The notes: generated by a model from the letters alone, not told the origin. Shown: positions 9,163-17,940, numbered from the stretch's first letter. The stretch is 64,000 nucleotides of DNA from Nostoc linckia NIES-25 (GCF_002368035.1 NZ_AP018223.1:908449-972448); one strand, 5' to 3'. Program-made: numbers and translations.

Positions 9163-9200
9163 AGGGAAAAGGAATAAATTTAATCTTTCCCCTTTTCCCC
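9142..9200. repeat. GGGGAAAAGG...CCTTTTCCCC palindromic repeat, copy 1
   Basis: An imperfect palindrome of about 59 bp starting GGGGAAAAGGTTAAAGG, with an AT-rich centre (GGAATAAATTTAATC) and ending CTTTCCCCTTTTCCCC. At least four further copies lie at 13529, 13607, 21731 and 62970. Confidence 0.8.
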
Positions 9201-9344
9201 GGTTGGTGAGCTTGTCGAACCATACCCTTTCCCCTTGTCCTTTTCTTATGACCAATGACTAATGACAAAATTACCAATGACCAAACCATGTTAAGATATT
9301 TCTCAATTATTAACGCTGTGTTGGATAGGTGGATTTAAACAAAC

Positions 9345-9482
9345 ATGGAAGCAGCACTTTTATTAGCAAAACTGCCTGAAGCTTACCAAATTTTCGATCC
9401 TTTAGTCGATGTTCTCCCAGTTATTCCCGTATTCTTTTTGTTGCTCGCTTTCGTTTGGCAAGCAGCCGTAGGGTTTAGGTAA
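9345..9482 (+). CDS. psbK: photosystem II reaction center protein K
   Basis: A 45-residue PsbK precursor. After a short leader (MEAALLLA), the mature part begins [17 protein letters not shown] and contains one transmembrane helix ([19 protein letters not shown]). PsbK is a low-molecular-mass subunit of the photosystem II core in the thylakoid membrane, near CP43 and PsbZ. The fit to the family is unambiguous over the whole length. It lies downstream of tgt and is followed by a strong terminator hairpin at 9509. No closely spaced ribosome binding site is evident. Confidence 0.95.
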
Positions 9483-9508
9483 GTTAATTGATTTTTCAAT
9501 CTTTTTAT

Positions 9509-9538
9509 TAGGACAGGTAGAATGCCTGTCCTATTTTT
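9509..9538 (+). terminator. rho-independent terminator after psbK
   Basis: Stem TAGGACAGG / CCTGTCCTA (9509-9517 with 9525-9533), 7-base loop, followed by TTTTT, 26 bases after the psbK stop. Confidence 0.85.
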
Positions 9539-9668
9539 ATGACCTATATTTGTTAAATTAACATTTGTTAATATTTTGTAATGAATTATTATAATAAGTA
9601 AGATATGAGTCAAGCCATGTCAATATTAAGCCTTGAAAGCCAAGCTGAGAGTCAAGGAGGAATCAATT

Positions 9669-9965
9669 ATGGGTAATATCAAATTTGTTAAAGAAAATAA
9701 AGAAGTAGTAGCAGCGGATGGTGCAAATCTCCGGCTCAAAGCGATTCAAAATAACATTGATATATATACATTGATTGGCAAGATGACAAATTGCGGCGGC
9801 TACGGTCAATGTGGTACTTGCATTGTCGAGATAGTGGAAGGACAACAAAATCTTTCCCCCCGTACAGATGTAGAGAACCGAAAATTGAAGAAAAAGCCTG
9901 AAAATTACCGTCTTGCTTGTCAAACTTTAGTAAATGGGCCTGTCAGCGTAGCCACAAAGCCTTAA
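9669..9965 (+). CDS. 2Fe-2S ferredoxin-like protein
   Basis: A 98-residue soluble 2Fe-2S protein. The ATG at 9669 is preferred over an upstream in-frame start because GGAGG sits at 9656-9660, eight bases before it. Cluster ligands are in CGGYGQCGTC (C-x5-C-x2-C), with the fourth Cys in RLACQT near residue 85. The C-x5-C spacing and flanking sequence resemble the adrenodoxin/FdxE-like or fdx-type subgroup more than the plant-type photosynthetic ferredoxin PetF (C-x4-C-x2-C). The electron partner is unknown. Monocistronic, between psbK and psbM. Confidence 0.88.
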   Translation: MGNIKFVKENKEVVAADGANLRLKAIQNNIDIYTLIGKMTNCGGYGQCGTCIVEIVEGQQNLSPRTDVENRKLKKKPENYRLACQTLVNGPVSVATKP

Positions 9966-10082
9966 GTTTTTTGGAATTATCCTTCGCTAGCATTTAAGCA
10001 AGTAAAAAATTTGAGTCAACTCTGTCATCGATGATGATATCCTAATGTTGTTGATTAAAAATTTAAGAGAGGCTTTCTTGCC

Positions 10083-10199
10083 ATGCAAGTGAATGACCTG
10101 GGGTTCGTAGCGAGCATTTTGTTCGTACTTGTGCCCTCTGTGTTTTTATTAATTCTGTACATCCAAACTGCTAGCCGCGAAGGTGGAAAAGATAGTTAA
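10083..10199 (+). CDS. psbM: photosystem II reaction center protein M
   Basis: A 38-residue PsbM, too short for most ORF callers. The sequence starts MQVNDLGFVASILFVLVPS and continues with a single transmembrane helix to YIQTASREGGKDS, which matches cyanobacterial PsbM over its full length. PsbM lies at the monomer-monomer interface of the photosystem II dimer in the thylakoid membrane. It is followed by a strong terminator (10221-10250), so the transcript is probably a short monocistronic message. Confidence 0.95.
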   Translation: MQVNDLGFVASILFVLVPSVFLLILYIQTASREGGKDS

Positions 10200-10220
10200 G
10201 AGTTTGTGTATAAAATAAAG

Positions 10221-10250
10221 CCCCTACATTGTTAGTGTAGGGGTTTTTAT
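10221..10250 (+). terminator. rho-independent terminator after psbM
   Basis: Stem CCCCTACA / TGTAGGGG (10221-10228 with 10236-10243), 7-base loop, then TTTTT. Confidence 0.88.
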
Positions 10251-10287
10251 TTATCAATGTGCCCACTAATAGAGACAAAATTTGGCT

Positions 10288-10414
10288 CAATACTTGTCGG
10301 GTTTTGGCGAAAAGGGGAAGGGGAAAGGGAAAAGAAAAAACCTTTAACCTTTACCCTTTAACCTTTTCCCCAAACCCAATTATGAGTTAAAAATGCACAA
10401 AGTGAGCAGTATTG
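10288..10414. mobile_element. MITE-like element family B, copy 1 (CAATACT ends)
   Basis: Begins CAATACTTGTCGGG and ends GAGCAGTATTG. It is flanked by AAATTTGGCT (10278-10287) and AAATGTGGCT (10415-10424), a 10-bp target duplication with one substitution. The interior holds the CCTTTAACC / CCTTTTCCCC low-complexity block shared with the copy at 15648. No coding capacity. Confidence 0.65.
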
Positions 10415-10552
10415 AAATGTGGCTTGTTTAGTATCTAAAACAGATTTAAAAAAGTGTGAAGTAAACCATCTAAGTCTGGTAGCTAAGCCCAAAGCCTATT
10501 CTAATTCTGAATTTTGCTGTAAGTCCTACATTTTTGATACTCAGCATTTACC

Positions 10553-11404
10553 TTAATCAAGGGTTCGCGCTAATAGTACTGGACAAGTAGCATTAACTCG
10601 AACATAATCAGACAAAGAAGCACCAATGAGTCTGTCTATATCGACAAAACTCTTAGCGATCGATGGACGACGATCTGGAGAACCGAGCAATAATAAGTCT
10701 ACACTCAATTCCTCTGCTAACCGACAAATTTCTTCACCAGGTTTGCCACTGCTGATATAACAACGAGGTTTGATACCGTATTTTTCAGCTTCTGCAACTG
10801 CGGCTGCCAAAACAGGACTTTTGTCGGAAGTAACCTGAGTTATTTCTGATTTTTTACCACCAAAATCTGTGGCGATATTCGCCAAAATCAACTCACCACC
10901 CTGAATGTCTCGCAGCAAAAATAGTGCCAATTTCAAGCAGTTTTTCGCTGCATCAGAATTGTCTATTGCCACCATAATGCGCTTAATTCTTTTGACATAA
11001 ATGTCATCTTTGACAAGCAACATGGGGCGAGAAGATAGCTGAAAAACGTACTGGCTGACGGAGTTGGATAAAATCGATTGTAGCCGCTTGAGTCCGCGCG
11101 AACCCATAACAATTAAATCAGCGTCGATTTCATCAGCTACTTGACAAACTACATCTTTAGGGTCGCCTTGGCGCAAAATTGAAGAAACCTCGCTAGCATC
11201 TAAGTTCAAAGTTTGAATAGCATTAGCGAGAATTTTACCGCCTTCTTCCCATTTAGCCGTCATATTAGCAGCAGTACTTTTTGCTGGAACTACATGCAAA
11301 ACTGTAATTTTTGCAGATTGAATTGAAGGAATTTCTCTGAGGGTTTTGAGCATTTCTTCCGCATGTCCCAATCCCGATACAGCCAGCAAAATTTTTTTTA
11401 TCAT
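10553..11404 (-). CDS. tandem universal stress protein (two UspA domains)
   Basis: Two UspA-type nucleotide-binding domains in one 283-residue chain. The start is placed at 11404 (MIKKILLAVSG), because 23 additional upstream residues (MKTRPKARNNNESK...) are basic and unlike the family. Domain 1 ends with VMGSRGLKRLQSILSNSVSQYVF, a good G-x2-G-x9-G(S/T) ATP motif. Domain 2 starts RIMVAIDNSD and ends with a poorer motif (LLLGSPDRRPSIAK), so only the first domain may bind ATP. Such proteins mediate stress and energy signalling, with unknown partners in cyanobacteria. Monocistronic. Confidence 0.85.
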   Translation of the reverse strand: MIKKILLAVSGLGHAEEMLKTLREIPSIQSAKITVLHVVPAKSTAANMTAKWEEGGKILANAIQTLNLDASEVSSILRQGDPKDVVCQVADEIDADLIVMGSRGLKRLQSILSNSVSQYVFQLSSRPMLLVKDDIYVKRIKRIMVAIDNSDAAKNCLKLALFLLRDIQGGELILANIATDFGGKKSEITQVTSDKSPVLAAAVAEAEKYGIKPRCYISSGKPGEEICRLAEELSVDLLLLGSPDRRPSIAKSFVDIDRLIGASLSDYVRVNATCPVLLARTLD

Positions 11405-12003
11405 TGTTACGTGATTGTTGTTAAGTTTACTTTTGCTTTCGTTATTATTCCTTGCTTTTGGTCGGGTTTTCACCGCCTTATTTGAGAATCTAGTTAGTAA
11501 GTTGGCACAAATAAGTTTTGTTTTTAGTATTCAACATCGAAACAAATCTTTAATTTTATTTGCACCTAGTTACTTAATTTTTCAACTAGTCTTCAATGAT
11601 TAAGCATACTCTCAATTTAGCTTGATAAACTTAATAAATTATGATGTTAGTTATTATTTTTAATCTATATTAATTTTTTTTAATTAGAAGCTAGTTAAGT
11701 ATTGCAAAGAAATACCAAACCAATCCTTGAGGAACATTTATTTAGTCAAACTATATGGTATGGCAGAATTCAGAATTAGAATAGGCTCTCTGTGTAGTTA
11801 CCATGACCTAGAGAGTATACTTCACACTTATTGAAATATGCTGTAGGAAATTGTTACGCTTTGTCTTTTGCTAATGACTAATGGCTAACCCAGACTAAGT
11901 TTTTTCAAGTCAGGATAATTCACCAATTAACCGTCTTCAGGGCACTCCAGACGCCGCTACAATAGTACCACTAGATAAGGATTATGCCCAAATTAGTGAT
12001 ATT
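11405..12003. other. AT-rich gap between divergent usp and gatB genes
   Basis: About 600 bases, strongly AT-rich near 11600-11700, with a GAATTCAGAATT-type repeat fragment near 11765. It should contain both promoters. No gene or RNA could be supported. Confidence 0.45.
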
Positions 12004-13479
12004 ATGACCTCTGCTACAACTGTAAAAACTGAGTACGAAGCGATTATTGGTCTAGAAACCCATTGTCAACTCAGTACTAATACGAAGATTTTCTCCACTA
12101 GTTCGACGGCATTCGGCGCTGACCCCAATACTAACATCGACCCGGTTTGTATGGGTTTACCTGGGGTTTTACCTGTACTAAATCAAAAGGTATTAGAGTA
12201 TGCCGTCAAAGCTGGTTTGGCACTGAATTGCCAAATCGCGAAATATAGCAAATTCGACCGTAAACAATATTTTTATCCAGATTTACCAAAAAATTACCAA
12301 ATTTCTCAATACGATCTACCGATCGCCGAACATGGTTGGTTAGAAATTGAGTTGGTAGATGCTGACGGTAACCCCATTCGCAAACGCATTGGTATCACAC
12401 GTCTGCACATGGAAGAAGATGCTGGAAAATTGGTACACGCAGGTAGCGATCGCCTTTCCGGTTCTTCCTATTCTCTGGTAGACTACAACCGCGCAGGTGT
12501 ACCGTTAGTAGAAATTGTCTCGGAACCAGACTTGCGTTCTGGAATCGAAGCTGCTGAATATGCCCAAGAACTACGCCGGATTGTCCGGTATCTCGGCGTC
12601 AGCGACGGGAATATGCAAGAAGGATCTCTACGTTGCGATGTCAACATTTCTGTGCGTCCGGTGGGACAAGAGAAGTTTGGCACCAAAGTAGAAATTAAAA
12701 ACATGAACTCCTTTAGCGCCATCCAACGGGCTATTGACTACGAAATCGACCGACAAATCGCAGCCATCGAAGCAGGGGAGCGCATTATTCAAGAAACTCG
12801 GCTGTGGGAAGAAGGCGCACAACGTACAAGCAGTATGCGGGTGAAGGAAGGTTCCAGCGATTACCGCTACTTCCCCGAACCAGATTTAGCACCAATTGAG
12901 GTGTCAAACGAACAGTTAGAAAAATGGCGTAGCGAACTACCAGAACTACCAGCCCAAAAGCGCCATCACTACGAAAGTGAATTGGGGCTTTCACCTTATG
13001 ATGCGCGAGTATTGACAGAAGATCGTCCTGTATCCGAATATTTTGAAGCAGCGATCGCTGCTGGTGCAAATCCTAAAGCTGCTGCTAACTGGATTACTCA
13101 AGATATCGCTGCATACCTCAATAAGCAAAAACTTAATATCACTGAAATCGCCCTGACTCCCAGCAATTTAGCTGATGTCATCACCCGCATTGAAAAGGGC
13201 AAAATCAGTAACGCCCAAGCTAAAGAAAAGCTGCCAGACTTACTCAGTGGTATTTCTCCAGAAAAAGCCTTTGCCGGCCAAGAACTAATTACAGATCCTA
13301 CCGTACTGGAACCCATCGTTGATGAAGTCATAGCCGCCAATCCCAAAGAACTAGAAAAGTATCGCAACGGTAACACCAACCTCAAAGGCTTCTTTGTCGG
13401 ACAAGTTTTGAAAAAGACAGCCAAACGCGCCGATCCGAAACTGACTAACGAATTGGTCGAGAAAAAGCTCAACGGTTAG
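12004..13479 (+). CDS. gatB: Asp-tRNA(Asn)/Glu-tRNA(Gln) amidotransferase subunit B
   Basis: The 491-residue GatB subunit of the GatCAB amidotransferase, which converts Glu-tRNA(Gln), and in some species Asp-tRNA(Asn), to the amidated form. Typical blocks are YEAIIGLETHCQL, DPVCMGLPGVLPVLN, FDRKQYFYPDLPKNYQISQ, HMEEDAGKL, VDYNRAGVPLVEIVSEPD and MQEGSLRCDVN, followed by the C-terminal YqeY-like tRNA-binding tail (about residues 345-490). Full length for the family. GatA and GatC are not in the window, as expected when gat genes are dispersed in cyanobacteria. Confidence 0.97.
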   Translation: MTSATTVKTEYEAIIGLETHCQLSTNTKIFSTSSTAFGADPNTNIDPVCMGLPGVLPVLNQKVLEYAVKAGLALNCQIAKYSKFDRKQYFYPDLPKNYQISQYDLPIAEHGWLEIELVDADGNPIRKRIGITRLHMEEDAGKLVHAGSDRLSGSSYSLVDYNRAGVPLVEIVSEPDLRSGIEAAEYAQELRRIVRYLGVSDGNMQEGSLRCDVNISVRPVGQEKFGTKVEIKNMNSFSAIQRAIDYEIDRQIAAIEAGERIIQETRLWEEGAQRTSSMRVKEGSSDYRYFPEPDLAPIEVSNEQLEKWRSELPELPAQKRHHYESELGLSPYDARVLTEDRPVSEYFEAAIAAGANPKAAANWITQDIAAYLNKQKLNITEIALTPSNLADVITRIEKGKISNAQAKEKLPDLLSGISPEKAFAGQELITDPTVLEPIVDEVIAANPKELEKYRNGNTNLKGFFVGQVLKKTAKRADPKLTNELVEKKLNG

Positions 13480-13528
13480 ATTGGGGACTGGGGACTGGGG
13501 ACTGGGGAGATGGGAGGCTCTTGAGGCA

Positions 13529-13672
13529 GGGGAAAAGGTTAAAGGTTAAAGGGAAAAGGAATAAATTTAATCTTTCCCTTTTCCCCTTACCCCTTATCCT
13601 TGGGCAGGGGAAAAGGTTAAAGGTTAAAGCGAAAAGGAATAAATTTTATCTTTTCCCTTTTCCCTTTTCCCC
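13529..13672. repeat. GGGGAAAAGG...CCTTTTCCCC palindromic repeat, copies 2 and 3 in tandem
   Basis: Two copies of the palindromic element start at 13529 and 13607, separated by a short pyrimidine-rich spacer. The first is preceded by the phrase GGGAGGCTCTTGAGGCAG, which also precedes the copy at 21731. Confidence 0.8.
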
Positions 13673-13749
13673 TTTCCCTTTTCCCCTTTCCCATTACCTA
13701 AGTATTTTCCCGGTGCTTCTTCACAGAATCTTCATAATATAACTGGTGA

Positions 13750-13833
13750 CAACCCTCATACCAAAAATGGTATGCTCTGGTAAGTAGATGCACCCTGATG
13801 ATCTGGAGAGCGACTTAAGTAGCTCTCCTTTTT
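13750..13833 (+). ncRNA. candidate small RNA with terminator, gatB-argJ gap
   Basis: A TATAAC -10-like box at 13738-13743 precedes a segment with two hairpins. The first is CATACC / GGTATG (13757-13762 with 13769-13774). The second is a strong terminator GGAGAGC / GCTCTCC (13805-13811 with 13822-13828) followed by TTTTT. No open reading frame spans it. It lies over 250 bases past the gatB stop and before argJ, so it is unlikely to be only the gatB terminator. The -35 box is poor. I recognise no known family. Confidence 0.4.
13805..13833 (+). terminator. rho-independent terminator upstream of argJ
   Basis: 7-bp GC-rich stem extended by an inner ACTT/AAGT pair across one G-A mismatch, followed by five T residues. 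Confidence 0.8.
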
Positions 13834-14070
13834 CGCATTTGTCTTTCGTCATAAGAAACGTAAAAATAATTATGCTAAGGGCCAAGCAGTGCATTATTAT
13901 TTATTGCCATCAGCAAATAAACTCATAATAAAAGCAACTAGGGAGTAGGGAGTGGGGAGATAAGGGGCAAAAAAAAGGCACAATTCCTAACTCCTAAGTC
14001 AACCGTCAACCGTAAACAATCAACACTCCGTACTCCACACTCAGCACTCAGCAGGTTGTGGGGGACAATG

Positions 14071-15312
14071 ATGGCAGATTGGCAAAAAATAACAGGTGGC
14101 ATCACAGCACCAAGGGGGTATCAAGCGGCGGGAATTACCGCAGGGCTGAAGCCTTCGGGGTTGCCGGATTTAGCTTTGATATATTCAGATGTAGAAGCGA
14201 TCGCAGCTGGTGTATTCACCACTAGCCAGGTGAAAGCTGCTTGTGTGGAATATTGTCGCCAACGCTTGCAAGCTAAACATAGCGCTCGTGCTATCCTTTG
14301 CAATGCTGGACAAGCAAACGCCGCTACAGGAAATGACGGCTGGATAGATGCTTTAGAATCTGGAATGACAATAGCTCAAGCACTGAACATTCCTTCTGAA
14401 TCCGTTTTGTTGGCATCTACTGGCGTGATTGGTCAACGCATTAAGATGGATGCTTTGCGAAGTGGGATTCCCAAGTTAGTAGCAGCACTATCCCAAACAG
14501 GTTCAGATGCCGCCGCAGGCGCGATTATCACTACAGATTTAGTCACAAAATCCATTGCTTTAGAAACAACTATAGGCGATCGCCCCGTGCGAATTGGCGG
14601 TATTGCCAAGGGTTCGGGCATGATTCACCCCAACATGGCAACCATGCTGGCATTTGTGACTTGCGATGCAGCTGTTTCGCCAGGTCTTTGGCAGCAAATG
14701 TTAGCTAGGGCAGCTGATAGAAGCTTTAATTCCATTACTGTAGATGGTGACACGAGTACTAACGACAGCTTAATCGCCTTGGCAAACGGTCAATCTCGCA
14801 CCCCAGCAATTACAGAAGTGGGTGCAGAGTCAGAGAGATTAGAAGCAATGTTAACAGCAGTTTGCCAGCATTTAGCCAAAGCGATCGCTCGTGACGGAGA
14901 AGGCGCAACCTGTCTCATAGAAGTGGAAGTGACTGGCGCACACGATGAACTCTCAGCCAGACAAATAGCCAAAACCATCGCTGGTTCTTCCTTAGTTAAA
15001 TCTGCAATCTTTGGACGTGACCCCAACTGGGGACGTATCGCTGCCGCCGCCGGACGCGCAGGTGTACCCTTTGAGCAAGAAAACCTGCAAATTAAGTTAG
15101 GAAATTTCTTAATGCTAGAAAACGGGCAACCATTACCATTCGATCGCGCAGCAGCCAGCACCTATTTGAAACGAGCAGCCAAAGGCGCTTATCTCCAAGA
15201 GGATACAGTATTAATTTCCGTTAGCGTTGGCAATGGTCATGGTGTCGGTAAAGCTTGGGGTTGCGATCTGAGTTATGACTACGTGAGGATTAACGCAGAA
15301 TACACGACTTGA
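14071..15312 (+). CDS. argJ: bifunctional glutamate N-acetyltransferase / amino-acid acetyltransferase
   Basis: A 413-residue ArgJ, which recycles acetyl from N-acetylornithine to glutamate in arginine synthesis. The autocleavage and nucleophile site is in GMIHPNMATMLAF, with Thr191 (numbering from 14071) as the new N-terminal nucleophile of the beta chain. Also visible are SVLLASTGVIGQ, TVDGDTSTNDS, GEGATCLIEVEVTGA and FGRDPNWGRI. The start is ATG 14068 or 14071, preceded by GGGGGA; an upstream TTG at 14056 is less likely. Whether it also uses acetyl-CoA cannot be told from sequence. Monocistronic. Confidence 0.96.
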   Translation: MADWQKITGGITAPRGYQAAGITAGLKPSGLPDLALIYSDVEAIAAGVFTTSQVKAACVEYCRQRLQAKHSARAILCNAGQANAATGNDGWIDALESGMTIAQALNIPSESVLLASTGVIGQRIKMDALRSGIPKLVAALSQTGSDAAAGAIITTDLVTKSIALETTIGDRPVRIGGIAKGSGMIHPNMATMLAFVTCDAAVSPGLWQQMLARAADRSFNSITVDGDTSTNDSLIALANGQSRTPAITEVGAESERLEAMLTAVCQHLAKAIARDGEGATCLIEVEVTGAHDELSARQIAKTIAGSSLVKSAIFGRDPNWGRIAAAAGRAGVPFEQENLQIKLGNFLMLENGQPLPFDRAAASTYLKRAAKGAYLQEDTVLISVSVGNGHGVGKAWGCDLSYDYVRINAEYTT

Positions 15313-15337
15313 AGAATTCAGAATTCAGTTTTGGTAG

Positions 15338-15365
15338 GGTGCGTTAGCCTTCAGCGTAACGCACC
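15338..15365 (+). repeat. GGTGCGTTA hairpin repeat after argJ
   Basis: Inverted repeat GGTGCGTTA / TAACGCACC. A related GTGCGTTG...CAACGCACC hairpin lies near 33837. It may end argJ transcription, although no T-run follows. Confidence 0.6.
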
Positions 15366-15431
15366 GCTTTATTTATACCATTCGCAAAAACCTTTGCAAC
15401 AAATCAATCGGCTTTAGGGGCGTACAGCTGT

Positions 15432-15626
15432 CATTGGTGTCAACTTAACGTGAAACCCTGATAGAAAGGTGATGAGCGAGTTCTACTCATTTACCATCAA
15501 GATCTGCGTTACCCCACCCCGATTTTGTCTAAAGCCAAAATCGCCCCTCCCCAAAGCATCGGGGAGGGGTTGGGGGTGGGGTAAAACGATTGTGGGGCAA
15601 CAGTTTGAGCTTAAGTTGACACGTAT
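15432..15626. mobile_element. MITE-like element family A, copy 1 (GTGTCAACTTAA ends)
   Basis: Perfect 12-bp inverted termini GTGTCAACTTAA (15437-15448) and TTAAGTTGACAC (15611-15622), extending to about 17 of 20 matching positions. Outer bases are CATTG on the left and GTAT on the right, as in the second copy at 63.6 kb. GTACAGCTGT flanks both sides (15422-15431 and 15627-15636), a 10-bp target duplication. The interior contains a CCCCACCCC/GGGGTGGGG hairpin and no gene. Confidence 0.7.
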
Positions 15627-15647
15627 GTACAGCTGTACGCCCGTACA

Positions 15648-15771
15648 CAATACTTGTCGGTTAAGGGGGAAAGGGAAAGGGGAAAAGGGAAAGAAAAAAC
15701 CTTTAACCCTTACCCTTTAACCTTTTCCCCAAACCAAATTCCAGTTTAAAATCCTTAACCGAGCAGTATTG
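15648..15771. mobile_element. MITE-like element family B, copy 2 (CAATACT ends)
   Basis: Begins CAATACTTGTCGGTTAAGG, and its far end CCTTAACCGAGCAGTATTG is the reverse complement at 17 of 19 positions. Exact 10-bp target duplications CGCCCGTACA flank it at 15638-15647 and 15772-15781. It shares its interior with the copy at 10288. The insertion lies only 22 bases from the family A element. Confidence 0.72.
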
Positions 15772-15781
15772 CGCCCGTACA

Positions 15782-16557
15782 TATATATCTGCTACATTCT
15801 TATTTCAAATTTGGCTGATTATTAATCTTGATATCAAAGTCTTCTGAATTCTGAATTCTGTATTCTAAATTATTCAGCTTTTTAGCTATGATTACGATTG
15901 ATTAAGCTTATTATTTAGTTTCTTGTCAATCATAACTCCATATTAATAGTATTCATAAATTCATTCTTATATATTTAAAATTACTACTAGATATAGGATA
16001 TGTTGTCGCCAACCGGCACACTTTCAAATGTTGATGATGCCCTATCCTCAGCAGTAGCACACCCTACATTTACTTCAAATTATCCGTACTTGAGGGCATT
16101 ACCAACTGCCATAGTGAATTAAGGTTTTTTACTATGATTACTATTGATTTTGGCTAATAATAGCAAAAAAACTCAATCATAAATCGGATATAATGGTGTC
16201 GATAAATAAGGCTTTATATATTAAGAATTACTACTACAGTCCAGACAGATAGATAAACTTTTCCTTATAGATCTAATCTAATATTTATTTAATAAATGGC
16301 AATAAGTAATTAACTAATTTGCCTCTAAACGCTGTAAACTTATTTCAACCAGGTGAATAACACTTCTGCGTCACACCAGAGCAGATTTAATCAATTCATT
16401 GAAATTTTGTTTGAGGCATTAGCAGTAGCCATTGAAAAATGGTCAGCTTTGCCTTGCAAAATATAGCTTGATTAATCATTGAATCGCAAGAAATCTAATA
16501 TTTTCTTGCCTCAATTGTCATAGCTATAAAAATAAAATTTACATTCCAGGAGATATT
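15782..16557. promoter_or_regulatory. AT-rich leader region upstream of the cmp/flv block
   Basis: About 780 bases of AT-rich, gene-free DNA before cmpA. It contains GAATTCTGAATTCTG dispersed-repeat copies near 15842 and two similar AT-rich stretches (around 15950 and 16180). In other cyanobacteria such operons are controlled by the LysR-type regulator CmpR; I could not pick a specific site with confidence. A ribosome binding site AGGAGATATT directly precedes the cmpA ATG. Confidence 0.35.
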
Positions 16558-17940
16558 ATGACAGAATTTTTTAATCGAATTTCTCGGCGCAAATTCATCT
16601 TCACGGCTGGAGCATCTGCGAGTGCTGTATTCCTCAAAGGTTGTTTGGGCAATCCACCTGAAAACCTTACTGGTGAAGGAAATCAAGCACAGCCAACTGC
16701 TCAGTCGGTTGCTAATATTAGTCCCGAACAAACGCCAGAAACTACTACAGTCAAATTAGGATATATTCCAATTGTAGAAGCGGCTCCTTTAATTATTGCT
16801 AAAGAAAAAGGCTTTTTTACTAAATATGGCATGACAAAAGTCGAGCTTTCTAAACAAGCTTCTTGGGGTGCGGCTAGAGATAACGTAGAAATTGGTTCTG
16901 CGGGTGGTGGTATTGATGGCGGTCAATGGCAGATGCCAATGCCACATTTAATTACAGAAGGTTTAATTACCAAAGGCAATCAAAAAATTCCCATGTATGT
17001 ATTATGTCAATTAATCACACATGGAAATGGAATTGCGATCGCCAATAAGCACCAAGGTAAAGGTATTAGTTTACAACTGGCTAGCGCTAAATCTCTGTTC
17101 ACCGAACTCAAATCTTCAACCCCCTTCACCGCAGCCTTCACCTTTCCCCACGTTAACCAAGATTTGTGGATTCGCTATTGGTTAGCAGCAGGCGGTTTAG
17201 ACCCAGATGCAGATGTGAAATTGCTCACAGTACCAGCAGCACAAACTGTTGCCAACATGAAAACAGGAACAATGGATGCGTTTAGTACAGGTGACCCCTG
17301 GCCTTATCGCCTTGTTCAAGACAAAATCGGCTATCTAGCAGCATTAACCGCAGAAATTTGGAAGAATCATCCTGAAGAATATATTGCCATGAGAGCTGAC
17401 TGGGTTGATAAAAATCCTAAGGCAACCAAGGCACTTTTAAAAGGCATTATAGAAGCCCAACAATGGTTAGATAATTTTGACAACCGTAAAGAAGCAGCTC
17501 AAATTCTTGCTGGACGAAATTATTTCAATCTTCCCTCACCTGAGATTCTTGCAGATCCATACCAAGGCAAGTATGACATGGGTGATGGCCGCAAAATTGA
17601 TGATAAATCAATGGCAGCTTTCTACTGGAAAGATGAAAAAGGTAATGTTTCTTATCCCTACAAGAGCCACGATTTATGGTTCCTAGTAGAAAACGTCCGT
17701 TGGGGATTTTTACCAAAAGATTACGTTGCCAATAACGGTGCTAAAGCGAAGGAGCTAATTAATAAAGTCAACCGCGAAGATATTTGGAAAGAAGCAGCCA
17801 AAGAAATGGGTATTGCTGCTGCTGACATCCCCACAAATACATCACGTGGTGTCGAAGAGTTTTTTGATGGCACAAAATTCGACCCAGAAAAACCAGAAGA
17901 ATATCTCAAGAGTTTGAAAATCAAGAAAGTCAGTATTTAG
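16558..17940 (+). CDS. cmpA: ABC transporter substrate-binding lipoprotein, CmpA/NrtA family
   Basis: A 460-residue periplasmic binding protein of the CmpA (bicarbonate) / NrtA (nitrate) family. It has a twin-arginine-like signal SRRKFIFTAG (Arg10-Arg11) and a lipobox Cys29 (FLKGCLG), then a two-lobed binding fold (LGYIPIVEAAPLIIAKEKGFF, AGGGIDGGQWQMPMP, STGDPWPYRLV, HPEEYIAMRADWVD). The TGDPWPY form and Glu in HPEEY (Glu273/274), where NrtA as I recall has a nitrate-contacting Lys, favour bicarbonate. The flv genes downstream, which respond to low CO2 elsewhere, point the same way. Cmp over Nrt remains an inference. Confidence 0.8.
   Translation: MTEFFNRISRRKFIFTAGASASAVFLKGCLGNPPENLTGEGNQAQPTAQSVANISPEQTPETTTVKLGYIPIVEAAPLIIAKEKGFFTKYGMTKVELSKQASWGAARDNVEIGSAGGGIDGGQWQMPMPHLITEGLITKGNQKIPMYVLCQLITHGNGIAIANKHQGKGISLQLASAKSLFTELKSSTPFTAAFTFPHVNQDLWIRYWLAAGGLDPDADVKLLTVPAAQTVANMKTGTMDAFSTGDPWPYRLVQDKIGYLAALTAEIWKNHPEEYIAMRADWVDKNPKATKALLKGIIEAQQWLDNFDNRKEAAQILAGRNYFNLPSPEILADPYQGKYDMGDGRKIDDKSMAAFYWKDEKGNVSYPYKSHDLWFLVENVRWGFLPKDYVANNGAKAKELINKVNREDIWKEAAKEMGIAAADIPTNTSRGVEEFFDGTKFDPEKPEEYLKSLKIKKVSI

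Noticed and set aside
15469..15720. 83-residue frame in the argJ-cmpA gap
   Set aside because: It spans the family A element and reads through inverted-repeat and low-complexity DNA.
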